Below, piece after piece: positions 41,734 through 54,765 of a stretch of DNA of 64,000 nucleotides. Both the position numbers and the translations under genes were made by a program. The notes below the pieces were generated by a model. The model did not search any database and was not told the origin of the DNA. It was given only the letters and a program-made list of their open reading frames with translations. Source of the DNA: Didemnitutus sp047777955 (GTDB taxonomy: Bacteria; Verrucomicrobiota; Verrucomicrobiia; Opitutales; Opitutaceae); assembly GCF_047777955.1 (NCBI RefSeq), contig NZ_CP180537.1:3596001-3660000 (forward strand). The letters are read 5' to 3'. Position 1 is the first letter of the stretch. Each line of letters opens with the position of its first letter.

Positions 41734-43233
41734 CTACTTGCCCCCCAGGTTGAGGCGGCCGTTCAGGCCGAGGTTGAGCAGGCTCTCGAGCGGGCCGTTG
41801 ACGTTCAGGTCGAGCGTGACCGGCGCCTTGACCTCGGGGTCGACCGGCTCGCCCGCCAGGTGGATCGTGGCCGAGCGCCCCGGGGGCGCGTTCGGCGGCC
41901 GGACGTCGAGCCGCAGCTCGGCCAGCTTCAACCGCAGCAGGCCGGCCTCGATCTTCTTCATCACCGCGTATTGCGCGCTGCCCGGCGCCACCCCGCGCGT
42001 GAGCAGGCCGTTGGCGTTGAACTGCACCTCCGCGTAGACGCCCCGTTTCAGCTGCAGCCAGCCCGTGCCGAGCCGGATGCCGGCGCTGTCGATCCGCAGC
42101 GGCAGGCGGCCGTCGACGCGCCCCGTCGCCTGCGCGGGCACGTCCTGGGCCAGGGCCAGCAACTGTTCGACCCCCAGCCCGTCGACCAGCAGCACCGCCT
42201 CGAGCTCGTTCTGGCGCGGGAAAACCTGGAACGGCTCCGCCGCGAGGCGGCCGCCGAACGCCTCGAGCGTCGCCCGCGAAACCGTGACGTGCTCGACCGT
42301 GTCAAAGGCGAGCTGCAGCTCGAGGTTCGTCGCCTTGATCTCGCCCGCCGTGAGTGCCGCGACCCGCACCTCGCCGGGCTCGGAGACGAACCGTTCGAGA
42401 TCGCGAAACCGGAACTTCGCCGTGACGCCGTCCGCCGTGACGTTGCGCTGCGGGAAGACGAAGCGGCCTTCGCTCAGCTCGACGTCGCCGGCGAGCGTGA
42501 GTTTGCCGTCGCCGTAGCCGCCGGTGGCGTGGCCGCGCAGCTTGCCCGCGAGCTCCCACTTGCCGCCGGGCAGCACGACCATCTGGCTGATGAAGCCCTG
42601 CCAGCGCGCCAGGTCGAGCTCCGCCTCGGTGGCGCGGAACTGCAGCGCGCCTTTCCCGGGGTCGAACTCGCCCTCGAGCTGCGCCGCGAAACCCGGGGCG
42701 GTCGCCTGCACGCGGCCCGTCCAGCGCGCGCCGCCCGCCTGCTGCGCGGCGAACTGCACGCGCACGTCCTGCTCCGCCTGCCCCGCCGCATGCACCACGA
42801 GCACGCCGTCGACGCTCACCTCCTCCACCGGCAACGCCAGGGCCGCCGCCGGCCTCGCGTCCGGGTCGCCGGCATACGTCGCCCATTGCCAGGGATTCGT
42901 GTCCGAGCCGTCGAGCGTCACGGGCACCCGCGCGCCCTCGACGCGGACCGTCCCGAGCGAGGGCGACCACCAATGCGCGCGCGCGAGCGTCACGCGCTTG
43001 GCGTCGAAGCGCTGCGCGCGCAGGCGGAAGCCGAGGTTCGCCAGCTCCACCGCCCACGGCGACGAACGCGTGACGTCGAAGGTCACGTCGCCCGCACCCG
43101 CCATGCGCAGCGAGGTGGCGATCGCCGCGCCGGTGAGCGGCCGGCGCGCCAGCACCACTCCCGCCGCCACGACGACGCACGCCGCCAGCACCCAGCGGGT
43201 CCAGCGGCGGGACGTGAGGGCGGTGGCGGACAT
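41734..43233 (-). CDS. ydbH: YdbH-like AsmA-family intermembrane lipid-transport protein (short)
   Basis: 499 residues. One N-terminal membrane helix (WVLAACVVVAAGVVLARRPL), then a long run of amphipathic beta strands forming the repeating beta-groove of AsmA-like proteins (for example FDVTRSSPWAVELANLGFRL, LQFRATEAELDLARWQGFIS, GYGDGKLTLAGDVELSEGRF), and the YdbH-type end APVTLDLNVNGPLESLLNLG. E. coli YdbH is about 880 residues, so this bridge is much shorter. Together with the two downstream genes it forms an inner-to-outer-membrane phospholipid path. Identification rests mainly on gene order plus the C-terminal motif. Confidence 0.75.
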   Translation of the reverse strand: MSATALTSRRWTRWVLAACVVVAAGVVLARRPLTGAAIATSLRMAGAGDVTFDVTRSSPWAVELANLGFRLRAQRFDAKRVTLARAHWWSPSLGTVRVEGARVPVTLDGSDTNPWQWATYAGDPDARPAAALALPVEEVSVDGVLVVHAAGQAEQDVRVQFAAQQAGGARWTGRVQATAPGFAAQLEGEFDPGKGALQFRATEAELDLARWQGFISQMVVLPGGKWELAGKLRGHATGGYGDGKLTLAGDVELSEGRFVFPQRNVTADGVTAKFRFRDLERFVSEPGEVRVAALTAGEIKATNLELQLAFDTVEHVTVSRATLEAFGGRLAAEPFQVFPRQNELEAVLLVDGLGVEQLLALAQDVPAQATGRVDGRLPLRIDSAGIRLGTGWLQLKRGVYAEVQFNANGLLTRGVAPGSAQYAVMKKIEAGLLRLKLAELRLDVRPPNAPPGRSATIHLAGEPVDPEVKAPVTLDLNVNGPLESLLNLGLNGRLNLGGK

Positions 43234-43316
43234 GGGCGCGAAATTTGCCGATGCGCGGCGCGTTGTCGATGCGGCAGGTGAAACGCCGCCGGTCCCCGCC
43301 GCCGAGTCTCGGCGCG

Positions 43317-44600
43317 CTAGCGGACCTGGCCGTCGCCGCGGATGACGTATTTGTAGGTCGTCAGCTCCTCGAGGCCCATCGGGCCGCGGGCGTGCAGACG
43401 GTCGGTGCTGATGCCGATCTCCGCGCCGAAGCCGAACTCGCCGCCGTCGGTGAAGCGCGTGCTGGCGTTCCAGTAGACGGTGGCGCTGTCGACGCGGTTG
43501 AGGAACTGCTCCGCCGCCGCGGCATCGGCCGTGACGATCGCGTCGCTGTGGTGCGAGCCGTGCGCCTCGATGTGGGCGATGGCGGCATCGAGGTCGTCGA
43601 CGACCTTCACCGCGAGGATCAGGTCGAGGAACTCGGTGCGGAAGTCGGCGGCGGTCGCCGTCGAGATGAGAGTGGAGTGTTGAGAGTTGAGCGTTGGGCC
43701 GAGCGCGGCGCGGGCCGCGGCGTCGACGCGCAATTGCACGCCGCGCTCGAGCAGCGCGCGGCCGGCAGCCGTGAGAAATTTATCGGCCACGGCGCGGTGC
43801 ACGAGGAGCGTCTCGATGGCGTTGCACACGCCGGGGCGCTGGCACTTGGCGTTGAGCGCGATGCTCTCCGCCATCGCGAGGTCGGCGGCGGCGTCGACGT
43901 AGAGGGCGCAGATGCCGTCGTAGTGCTTGATCACCGGGACGCGGGCGCTGGCCACGACCGCCTCGATCAGGCCGCGGCCGCCGCGCGGGATGATGAGGTT
44001 CACGAACTCGTCGAGCGCGACGAGGTGCTTCACCGCCTCGCGGTCGGCCACGGGCACGAGCTGCACGGCGTCGGCGGGCAGGCCGGAGGCGGCGAGCCCG
44101 CGCGCGAGCGCGGCGGCGACGGCGAGATTCGTGCGCAGCGACTCGGAGCCGCCGCGGAGGATGACGGCGTTGCCGGCCTTGAGGCAGAGCGAGGCGGCGT
44201 CGCTGGTGACGTTGGGCCGCGACTCGTAGATGATGCCGATGACGCCGATCGGGACGGAGATCCGGGAAAAGCGCGCGCCGTTCGCGTGCGTCCACTCGCG
44301 CTGCACGCGGCCGACGGGATCGGGCAGATCGGCGACGGCGCGCACGCCGTCGGCCATGGCGGCGAGGCGCGGCTCGTCGAGGCGCAGGCGGTCGAGCAGC
44401 GCCCGGGACAGGCCAGCCCGCTCGCCCGCCGCAAGGTCGGCGGCGTTGGCGGCGAGGATTTCATCCCGCGCGGCGAGGAGTGCGTCGGCCATGGCGCGCA
44501 GGGCGCGGTCCTTGTCGGCGCGCGACGCGAGCGCGAGCGGCGCCGCCGCCGCGCGAGCGCGGCGGCCCATTTCGCGGATCGTCTGGGCGAGCTCGGCCAT
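43317..44600 (-). CDS. proA: Glutamate-5-semialdehyde dehydrogenase (gamma-glutamyl phosphate reductase)
   Basis: Second step of proline synthesis, 427 residues from ATG 44600. Aldehyde-dehydrogenase fold: PIGVIGIIYESRPNVTSDAA, LKAGNAVILRGGSESLRTN, catalytic Cys in NAKCQRPGVCNAIETLLVH, STRFTDGGEFGFGAEIGIST and LHARGPMGLEELTTYKYV. A stretch near residue 305 (LGPTLNSQHSTLISTATAAD) differs from other ProA proteins and is encoded by a heptad repeat. Two bases behind proB; together a proBA operon. Confidence 0.94.
   Translation of the reverse strand: MAELAQTIREMGRRARAAAAPLALASRADKDRALRAMADALLAARDEILAANAADLAAGERAGLSRALLDRLRLDEPRLAAMADGVRAVADLPDPVGRVQREWTHANGARFSRISVPIGVIGIIYESRPNVTSDAASLCLKAGNAVILRGGSESLRTNLAVAAALARGLAASGLPADAVQLVPVADREAVKHLVALDEFVNLIIPRGGRGLIEAVVASARVPVIKHYDGICALYVDAAADLAMAESIALNAKCQRPGVCNAIETLLVHRAVADKFLTAAGRALLERGVQLRVDAAARAALGPTLNSQHSTLISTATAADFRTEFLDLILAVKVVDDLDAAIAHIEAHGSHHSDAIVTADAAAAEQFLNRVDSATVYWNASTRFTDGGEFGFGAEIGISTDRLHARGPMGLEELTTYKYVIRGDGQVR
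43665..43699. repeat. Heptanucleotide repeat inside proA
   Basis: Five 7-base units on the plus strand: gatgaga, gtggagt, gttgaga, gttgagc, gttgggc. Translated on the minus strand within proA as part of PTLNSQHSTLIST. Because 7 is not a multiple of 3 the encoded residues do not repeat. Related to the units upstream of hldD. Confidence 0.6.
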
Positions 44601-44602
44601 GG

Positions 44603-45373
44603 TCAGGCGCGGCGCGCCGGGAAGACGGTGCCGACGCGCTCGCCGGCGAGGGCGGCCTGGAGCAGGCCGGGCGTGCGGCCGTTGAGGATCTGGGCGCGGA
44701 CGCCGCCCTGGGCGGCGATCTTCACCGCCTGGAGCTTCGTGGTCATGCCGCCGACGGAGAGGCGGCCCTTCTCCTGGCGGACGAGGCCGGCCACGCGGGC
44801 GACGTCGCGCACCTCGGAGACGACCTTGCCGTCGGCGTCGAGCACGCCGTCGACGCTGGTGAGGAGGAAGAGCCGGTCGGCCTGCACGAGCAGCGCGACC
44901 TCGGCGGAGAGGCGGTCGTTGTCGCCGAAATTGAGTTCCTCGACCGCGACGGAGTCGTTCTCGTTGATGACCGGGACGACGTCGCGGCGGGCGAAGAGCT
45001 GCGCGAGCGTGTTGCGGGCGTTGGCGTAGCTGGTGCGGCTGTCGAGGTCGCCGTGGGTGAGCAGCAGCTGCGCGACGGTGAGGCGGTGCCGCGCGAACAT
45101 CGCGGCGTAGAGCTGCATCAGGCGCGCCTGGCCGACGGCGGCGCAACCCTGCTTGGCGGCGAGGTCCTGCGGGCGCTCGGCGAGGCCGAGGGCGGCCATG
45201 CCGGCGGCGACGGCGCCGGAGGAGACGATGAGGCACTCGTGCCCGGCGCGGACAAGCGCGGCGACCTCGGCGGTGAGGCGGGCGAACTGGCGGCGGTCGA
45301 GCGCATTGCCCTTCGGATTCGTGAGAATGCCGGAGCCGAACTTGAGGATGATGCGTTGCGCGCGCGCAGCCAT
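44603..45373 (-). CDS. proB: Glutamate 5-kinase, without PUA domain
   Basis: First step of proline synthesis, 256 residues from ATG 45373. Amino-acid kinase fold: RIILKFGSGILTNPKGNALD, CLIVSSGAVAAGMAALGL, VVPVINENDSVAVEELNFGD and NDRLSAEVALLVQADRLFLL, GRLSVGGMTTKLQAVKIAAQ. It stops after the kinase domain; the C-terminal PUA domain of the 367-residue E. coli enzyme is absent, which is common in other phyla and may alter proline feedback inhibition. Overlaps no other gene; proA follows. Confidence 0.93.
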   Translation of the reverse strand: MAARAQRIILKFGSGILTNPKGNALDRRQFARLTAEVAALVRAGHECLIVSSGAVAAGMAALGLAERPQDLAAKQGCAAVGQARLMQLYAAMFARHRLTVAQLLLTHGDLDSRTSYANARNTLAQLFARRDVVPVINENDSVAVEELNFGDNDRLSAEVALLVQADRLFLLTSVDGVLDADGKVVSEVRDVARVAGLVRQEKGRLSVGGMTTKLQAVKIAAQGGVRAQILNGRTPGLLQAALAGERVGTVFPARRA

Positions 45374-45492
45374 GGGAGCGGGAAATTCGCCCGCGCCGCC
45401 GCCCCCGGCAAGGGCGAATGGTGGCATAGTCCCGGGCCGGACGGTCACCTTCGGGCTCGGCAGCGGGCGCCGCGCCGCTACGCTGCCCGGCG

Positions 45493-46008
45493 GTGAAAGT
45501 CCCGTCGCGCGCGCTGTGGTTCGGCTTGGGCGTGGCGCTGGCGTGCGCTCCCGCGCTCGAGGCCCGCACCCGCCGCGCGCCGGCGGGCCTGCGGGAGTTC
45601 TCGGCGCGCGTCGTGAAGGTGAAGGACGGCGACTCGCTCGAGGTGCAGAAGGGGCCGGATATCCACGAGGTGCGCCTCGCCCGGATCGACGCGCCGGAGC
45701 TGCACCAGGAGCGCGGCGAACAGGCGCGGCGGTTCACCGAGGCGAAGGTGCTCGGCGCGGAGGTGCGCATCACGGCGAAGTCGCTCGACCGCTACGGCCG
45801 TCTCGTCGGCGAGGTGACGTATCGCGGCGGCCGCTCGCTCAACGAGGACCTCGTGGCGGCCGGCTGGGCGTGGTGGTATCGGCGGCTTTATCCGCGGGAC
45901 GGCGTGATGGAGTCGCTCGAGCGCCGGGCGCGGGAGCAGAGGTCCGGCCTGTGGCAGGACCAGGCGCCGGTGCCGCCGTGGCGGTGGCGGGAGCAGAACC
46001 GGAAGTAG
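45493..46008 (+). CDS. Exported thermonuclease-like (SNase) protein
   Basis: 171 residues from GTG 45493 with a signal peptide (LWFGLGVALACAPALEA). Staphylococcal-nuclease fold: VVKVKDGDSLEV, catalytic Arg in VRLARIDAPEL, Glu in HQERGEQARRF, and second Arg in LDRYGRLVGEVTY, so all three catalytic residues are present. Predicted calcium-dependent nuclease acting outside the cytoplasm, for nutrient DNA or biofilm turnover. Divergent from proB. Confidence 0.88.
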   Translation: MKVPSRALWFGLGVALACAPALEARTRRAPAGLREFSARVVKVKDGDSLEVQKGPDIHEVRLARIDAPELHQERGEQARRFTEAKVLGAEVRITAKSLDRYGRLVGEVTYRGGRSLNEDLVAAGWAWWYRRLYPRDGVMESLERRAREQRSGLWQDQAPVPPWRWREQNRK

Positions 46009-46047
46009 GCCGCGGGAAGGGGTGGCGCCCGCGACGGCGCGGGACGG

Positions 46048-46077
46048 AAGGGCCTTGGGCGACAGCGGCCCCTACCC
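46048..46077. repeat. Degenerate half-copy of a palindromic repeat
   Basis: aagggccttgggcgacagcg followed by gcccctacc resembles the right half of the palindromic element at 50613-50680 (gagggccgttgggacaacgg then cccctacc) with a few changes. Lies in the spacer between the nuclease and glgP. Confidence 0.4.
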
Positions 46078-46142
46078 GGCCGGCGCGCGCGGGCGCCCGC
46101 CGCGCGGCGCTCCGCGGCGGGAACGGTTGGCGGGCCCGGCGC

Positions 46143-48638
<2,496 letters not shown>

Positions 48639-48768
48639 GGCGGCCAAATCCAAGGGCCGAAGCGCACGGCGGCGCAAGGCGCGATTCCTGCTGGGAGTGT
48701 GTCAGGTCGGAATTTTCCGCGAGGACTAAGAAATCTCCGCCCGCAGGGCGGAGCCGTCGCCGCCGGCC

Positions 48769-50589
<1,821 letters not shown>

Positions 50590-50612
50590 GGGGGGTGCGA
50601 AAAGATGTTTCG

Positions 50613-50680
50613 TCGGTAGGGGCGGTTGTCCTCAACCGCCCTTCACGAGAGAGGGCCGTTGGGACAACGGCCCCTACCGA
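50613..50680. repeat. Palindromic REP-like element with two internal hairpins
   Basis: Outer perfect 10-bp inverted repeat tcggtagggg / cccctaccga. Inside are two hairpins: ggcggttg-tcct-caaccgcc (50621-50640) and gggccgtt-gggac-aacggccc (50653-50673). The 68-bp unit can fold as a three-way junction and occupies most of the spacer between argH and mutL. A degenerate half-copy is at 46048-46077. Confidence 0.65.
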
Positions 50681-50704
50681 CCACGCCGTGAATAGACATG
50701 GAAA

Positions 50705-52105
50705 TCAGCCGAGCAGCTTCTTCCAGCGGGCGAGCTGGCGCTTCACTTGCGCGGGACCGGGCATGCCGGTGCCGGTGCGGCGGGCCATCGCCTTGGCGAG
50801 GATGAAGGACTCGGACCAGTCGGGGCCGAACTTCGGGTGCACGGCGGCGACGTCGGCGTCGCTGAGCCGGTCGAGCGGCACGCCTTTCTGCTCGGCGAGC
50901 TTCACCACGGCGCCGACGGCGTGGTGCGCCTCGCGGAAGGCGACGCCGGCGCGCACGAGGTAGTCGGCGAGGTCGGTGGCGAGCAGCGCGGGATCGGCGA
51001 CCGCGGCGGCGCAGCGCTCGGGGTGGAACTTCATGCCGGCGAACGTGCCCGCGAGCACCTCGAGGCAGATCGCGGTCTGGTCGTGGCTGTCGAACACCGG
51101 CGGCTTGTCCTCCTGCAGGTCGCGGTTGTAGGTCAGGGGCAGGCCCTTCGCGAGGGTGAGCAGCGTGTGGAGGTTGCCCTGCAGGCGCGCCGACTTGCCG
51201 CGGATGAGCTCCATCGAGTCGGGATTCTTCTTCTGCGGCATCAGGCTCGAGCCGGTGCAGAACGCGTCGGGCAGGTCGACGAACTTGAACTCGGCGCTCA
51301 TCCACAGGATGAGGTCCTCGGCCATGCGCGAGAGGTGCACGCCGACGAGCGCGCAGGCGGAGGCGAACTCGATGTAGAGGTCGCGGTCGCTGACGGCGTC
51401 CATGCTGTTCTGCGTGACGCGCGGGCGGCCGGCGTCGTCGATGAAGCCGAGTTGCTTCGCGCTGAACTCGCGGTCGATCGGAAGCGTCGTGCCCGCGATG
51501 GCGCCGGAGCCGAGCGGGCACCAGTTGGCGTGGTCCTGCACGACGGCGAAGCGCTCGGCGTCGCGCTGGAGCATCTCGAGGTAGGCGAAGAGGTGGTGCG
51601 CGACGAAGACCGGCTGTGCGCGCTGCAGGTGCGTGTAGCCCGGGATGAGCACGTCGGGGTTGGCCTCGGCGACGGCGAGGATGGCGCGCTGGGCGGCGTC
51701 GATGCGCTGGACGAGGTCGGTGCACGCGGCCTTGAAGTAGAGGCGCATGTCGGTCGCGACCTGGTCGTTGCGGCTGCGCGCGGTGTGGAGCTTGGCGGCG
51801 GCCGGGCAGCGCTTGGTCAGCGCCTGCTCGATGTTCATGTGCACGTCCTCGAGCTGCGTGCTCCAGGTGAACTTGCCCGCCTCGATCTCGGCGCGGATGG
51901 CGTCGAGGCCGGCGTGGATGGCGTCGCGCTCCTTGGCGGTGAGGATGCCGACGTGCGCGAGCATCGCGCTGTGGCCCTTGCTGCCCTGGATGTCGAACGG
52001 GGCGAGGCGCGCGTCGAAGGAGATCGACTCGCTGAACTTGAGCATCAGCTCGGCGGGACCCGCCGAGAACCGACCGCCCCACGTGGCTTGGGCTTTCTTT
52101 GCCAT
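50705..52105 (-). CDS. argH: Argininosuccinate lyase
   Basis: Last step of arginine synthesis, splitting argininosuccinate into arginine and fumarate. 466 residues from ATG 52105 (MAKKAQATWGGRFSAGPAEL). Signature loop GSSLMPQKKNPDSMELIRGK with the catalytic Ser, plus TARSRNDQVATDMRLYFKAA and IPGYTHLQRAQPVFVAHHLF. Standard length. No other arg genes nearby. Confidence 0.95.
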   Translation of the reverse strand: MAKKAQATWGGRFSAGPAELMLKFSESISFDARLAPFDIQGSKGHSAMLAHVGILTAKERDAIHAGLDAIRAEIEAGKFTWSTQLEDVHMNIEQALTKRCPAAAKLHTARSRNDQVATDMRLYFKAACTDLVQRIDAAQRAILAVAEANPDVLIPGYTHLQRAQPVFVAHHLFAYLEMLQRDAERFAVVQDHANWCPLGSGAIAGTTLPIDREFSAKQLGFIDDAGRPRVTQNSMDAVSDRDLYIEFASACALVGVHLSRMAEDLILWMSAEFKFVDLPDAFCTGSSLMPQKKNPDSMELIRGKSARLQGNLHTLLTLAKGLPLTYNRDLQEDKPPVFDSHDQTAICLEVLAGTFAGMKFHPERCAAAVADPALLATDLADYLVRAGVAFREAHHAVGAVVKLAEQKGVPLDRLSDADVAAVHPKFGPDWSESFILAKAMARRTGTGMPGPAQVKRQLARWKKLLG

Positions 52106-52232
52106 AGGAGAGCGAAGCAACGTCCCGCCGCCGGGGAGGCAACGAGATTTTGGGGCCGGGGCGCGCCGGCGCGCGGGCGGAGCGCGGCGAGTTCCGGTTT
52201 GCGGCGGCGCGGCGGCGCCGCATCGTGCGGGG

Positions 52233-52667
52233 ATGCGTCTAGCCGCGCTGCTCGCCTTCGCCCTCCTTGTCCCCCTGCCCGTCCGTGCGGCCGAGGCGGC
52301 ATGGACGCGCGTGACCGTGCCGGCGATGAAGACCTCGATCTACATCGGCAGCGTGACGCTAACCCCGGGCGCGTTCGAGCGCCGCGGCGACCAGTGGAGC
52401 ACGACCTACGCCGCGAAGGTCTTCCCGTGGTTCCCCTGGAGCGAGCACGGCGACATCACGATCACCGTGACCGACGCCGACCTCGCCCGCCTGGCGAAGG
52501 GCGAGACGGTGGAGTTCACTGGCGACGCGAAGAACCACAAGGGCAAGCCGCGCCGGGTCACGGGCCGGGCGCAGCCGGCCAACGATCACGCCGGCAAGAT
52601 CAAGGTCCGCATCCACGTCGACGACGTGGAGCTGATCTTCAACGGGACCTACGAGCTCGGGCGCTGA
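52233..52667 (+). CDS. Secreted hypothetical protein (144 aa)
   Basis: 144 residues from ATG 52233, with a signal peptide (LAALLAFALLVPLPVRAAEA). The mature protein is beta-rich: TRVTVPAMKTSIYIGSVTLT, WSTTYAAKVFPWFPWSEHGD, KIKVRIHVDDVELIFNGTYE. It looks like a single small beta-sandwich. I do not recognise a characterised family. Convergent with the OsmC gene and divergent from argH. Confidence 0.7.
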   Translation: MRLAALLAFALLVPLPVRAAEAAWTRVTVPAMKTSIYIGSVTLTPGAFERRGDQWSTTYAAKVFPWFPWSEHGDITITVTDADLARLAKGETVEFTGDAKNHKGKPRRVTGRAQPANDHAGKIKVRIHVDDVELIFNGTYELGR

Positions 52668-52690
52668 GCGACGGCGTTTCGCCGCCGGCC

Positions 52691-53104
52691 TCACTCCGGC
52701 CAGTGGAAGACGACGGGCGTCTCGACCTCGGGGGCGAGGCTCTTCTTCACCGGACAGGCGAGCGCGGCGCGCTCGAGGATGCCCTCGGGGTCCTGCGCCT
52801 TCGGGAACGGCATCCAGACCTGGCAGGCGATGCGCACGATGCGGCGCGGGGCGTCGGTCGACATCTCCTTCGTCACCTCCCACTTCACGCCGGGGATGTC
52901 GCGGCCGAGGCGGTTCTTCGCCGCGATGGCCATCGTCGTGACCATGCACGAGCCGAGGGCGGCGCAGAACAGGTCCGTCGGGGAAAACGCGGCGCCGCGA
53001 CCGTGGTTGTCCTTCGGGGCGTCGGTGTCGATCGTCTGGCCGGAGGGGCCGTGGGTGAGCTGGCAATTCAGCCCGCCGAGGTAGGTGCCGGTGCTTTTGA
53101 CCAT
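52691..53104 (-). CDS. OsmC-family peroxiredoxin-like protein
   Basis: 137 residues. OsmC/Ohr fold with both redox cysteines: FSPTDLFCAALGSCMVTTMA and LERAALACPVKKSLAPEV. These thiol peroxidases reduce organic hydroperoxides. The arrangement fits the OsmC rather than the Ohr branch, though the branch is not certain. Last gene of a leftward set tolB-ymdB-PIG-L-osmC, 19 bases from the PIG-L gene. Confidence 0.88.
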   Translation of the reverse strand: MVKSTGTYLGGLNCQLTHGPSGQTIDTDAPKDNHGRGAAFSPTDLFCAALGSCMVTTMAIAAKNRLGRDIPGVKWEVTKEMSTDAPRRIVRIACQVWMPFPKAQDPEGILERAALACPVKKSLAPEVETPVVFHWPE

Positions 53105-53123
53105 GGGAGGAGAGGCGCGAGGT

Positions 53124-53971
53124 TCAGGAAAATTTCCTCAGGCGCGCCGCGACGTCGGCGCGGAGGCGGTCGAGGTAGCCGAGCGTGAACGCCTCGACGT
53201 CGAGCGACGGGTCACGCACGAGCGGCGTGAGGTCCATGGCCCAGGTGAGCGCGCTGGCCTGGTCGGTCGCGTGCGAGGTGAAGAAGGTCGCGTTGGCGAG
53301 GCGGCGGCCGGCGATGGCGAGGTCGTAGCGCTTGCCGCCGGCGACCTGCGACTCGAAGGCGCCGATGAGCTGCGCGGCGAGGTCGGGCCGGGCGGAGTCG
53401 TCGAGCACGGTCTTGTCGGCGTCGAGCAGCCAGTCGAGGTTGCGCCAGACCTCGCAGCCGAGGACCTGCGCCGGGCGCCGGTCCGCCGGCAGCGCGCGCA
53501 GCGCGGCGAGGCAGCGCAGGAAGACGGCGATGTGCGTGTCGTGCTTGTCGGCCGGATTGTGCAGGTAGACGACGCGCGGGGACATGGCGGCGAGGAGCGC
53601 GGCGAGATCGTCCACCACGACGGGGTCTTCGCGTCCTTCACCACGCTGCTCGGGTGCGCGAGCTGGATCTGCGCGGCGTAGCGGCCGAGGTCGGCGGCGC
53701 GGCGCTGCTCGTCGCGGCGCACGCGCTTCATCTCCTCGTCGGTCATGGTCGCGAAGCGGCCCGCGCGCGGGCTGCCGCCGCCGTCGGTCACGACGACGCC
53801 GGTGAAGCCCGCGTCGGCGCGGCCGTAGCACGCGGCGATGGCGCTGTGGGCCATGATCTCGATGTCGTCCTGGTGCGCGGCGAGGCAGAGGTGCGTCGTG
53901 CGCGCGAGCGCGGCGGCGACCGGCGCGCCATCGGGGATGTAGACGTCCGCGGCGGGTTGATGGAACTTCAT
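53124..53971 (-). CDS. PIG-L-family deacetylase, frameshifted
   Basis: LmbE/PIG-L zinc-dependent N-acetylglucosamine-type deacetylase. From ATG 53971: THLCLAAHQDDIEIMAHSAI (family motif AHPDDE in the variant AHQDDIE), GVVVTDGGGSPRAG, EEMKRVRRDEQRRAADLGRY. At about 53622-53632 one base is missing; the second frame continues as DPVVVDDLAALLAAMSPRVV, YLHNPADKHDTHIAVFLRCL (second zinc His) and on to the C-terminus. Restoring one base gives about 282 residues. Start overlaps the ymdB stop (ATGA). The substrate is unknown. Confidence 0.8.
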
Positions 53972-54744
53972 GCGGAAAGGCTGAGCCACTCGATCCGGCT
54001 CGCGCGACCGGCCGCGTCGAACTCCACGATCGTGCCCGAGAGGCGCACGTCGCCGGCCGCGACCTCGAAGCGCCGCGGCATGCCGTCGCGGAAGCGCGCG
54101 ATGACGGCGGCGGTGTCGCGGCCGAGCACGGAGTCGTGCGGGCCGGTCATGCCGACGTCGCACTGGAAGGCGGTCTGCCGGTGCAGGAGCGAGCAGTCGG
54201 CGGTGGCGACGTGGGTGTGCGTGCCGAGGACGGCGGTGGCGCGGCCGTCGAGGAACCAGCCCATCGCCTGCTTCTCGGAGGTGGCCTCGGCGTGGATCTC
54301 GACCAGCGCGCCGTCGAACCGGCCCGTGTTTTCCGCGAGCAGTTTCTCGGCGGTGTCGAAGGGGCAGTCGACCTTCGGGCCCATGAAGTTGCGGCCGAGG
54401 ACGGTGAACACGAGGAGGCGGAAGCCGTTTTTCTCGAGCACGAGGTGCGGACGGCCCGGGCAGGCGGCGGGGAGGTTGGCCGGGCGGCAGACGCGCTCGA
54501 ACTGCGCGATCTCGTGCTCCCAGCCCTTCTGGTCCCAGACGTGGTCGCCGAGGGTGAGCGCGTCGCAGCCGGCCTCGAGGAGGCCCTTCGCCAGCGGGCC
54601 GTTGATGCCGGCGCCGGCGGCGCAGTTCTCGGCGTTGGCGATGACGAAATCGAGCCCGCGCTCGGCGCGCAGCTTCGGCACCAGCGCGGCGACGGCATCG
54701 CGGCCGGGCCGGCCCACGATGTCACCGATGAACAGCAGCTTCAT
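53968..54744 (-). CDS. ymdB: YmdB-family metallophosphoesterase
   Basis: 258 residues, TIGR00282/YmdB family. MKLLFIGDIVGRPGRDAVAA, VIANAENCAAGAGINGPLAK, ALTLGDHVWDQKGWEHEI, VEIHAEATSEKQAMGWFLDG and VLGTHTHVATADCSLL give the binuclear metal site (Asp, Glu/Asn, His residues). In Bacillus YmdB is a 2',3'-cyclic-nucleotide phosphodiesterase that affects biofilm and motility decisions. Located between tolB (22 bases upstream) and the PIG-L gene (4-base overlap). Confidence 0.9.
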   Translation of the reverse strand: MKLLFIGDIVGRPGRDAVAALVPKLRAERGLDFVIANAENCAAGAGINGPLAKGLLEAGCDALTLGDHVWDQKGWEHEIAQFERVCRPANLPAACPGRPHLVLEKNGFRLLVFTVLGRNFMGPKVDCPFDTAEKLLAENTGRFDGALVEIHAEATSEKQAMGWFLDGRATAVLGTHTHVATADCSLLHRQTAFQCDVGMTGPHDSVLGRDTAAVIARFRDGMPRRFEVAAGDVRLSGTIVEFDAAGRASRIEWLSLSA

Positions 54745-54765
54745 GGACGCGCGGGCCGGCGGCGG

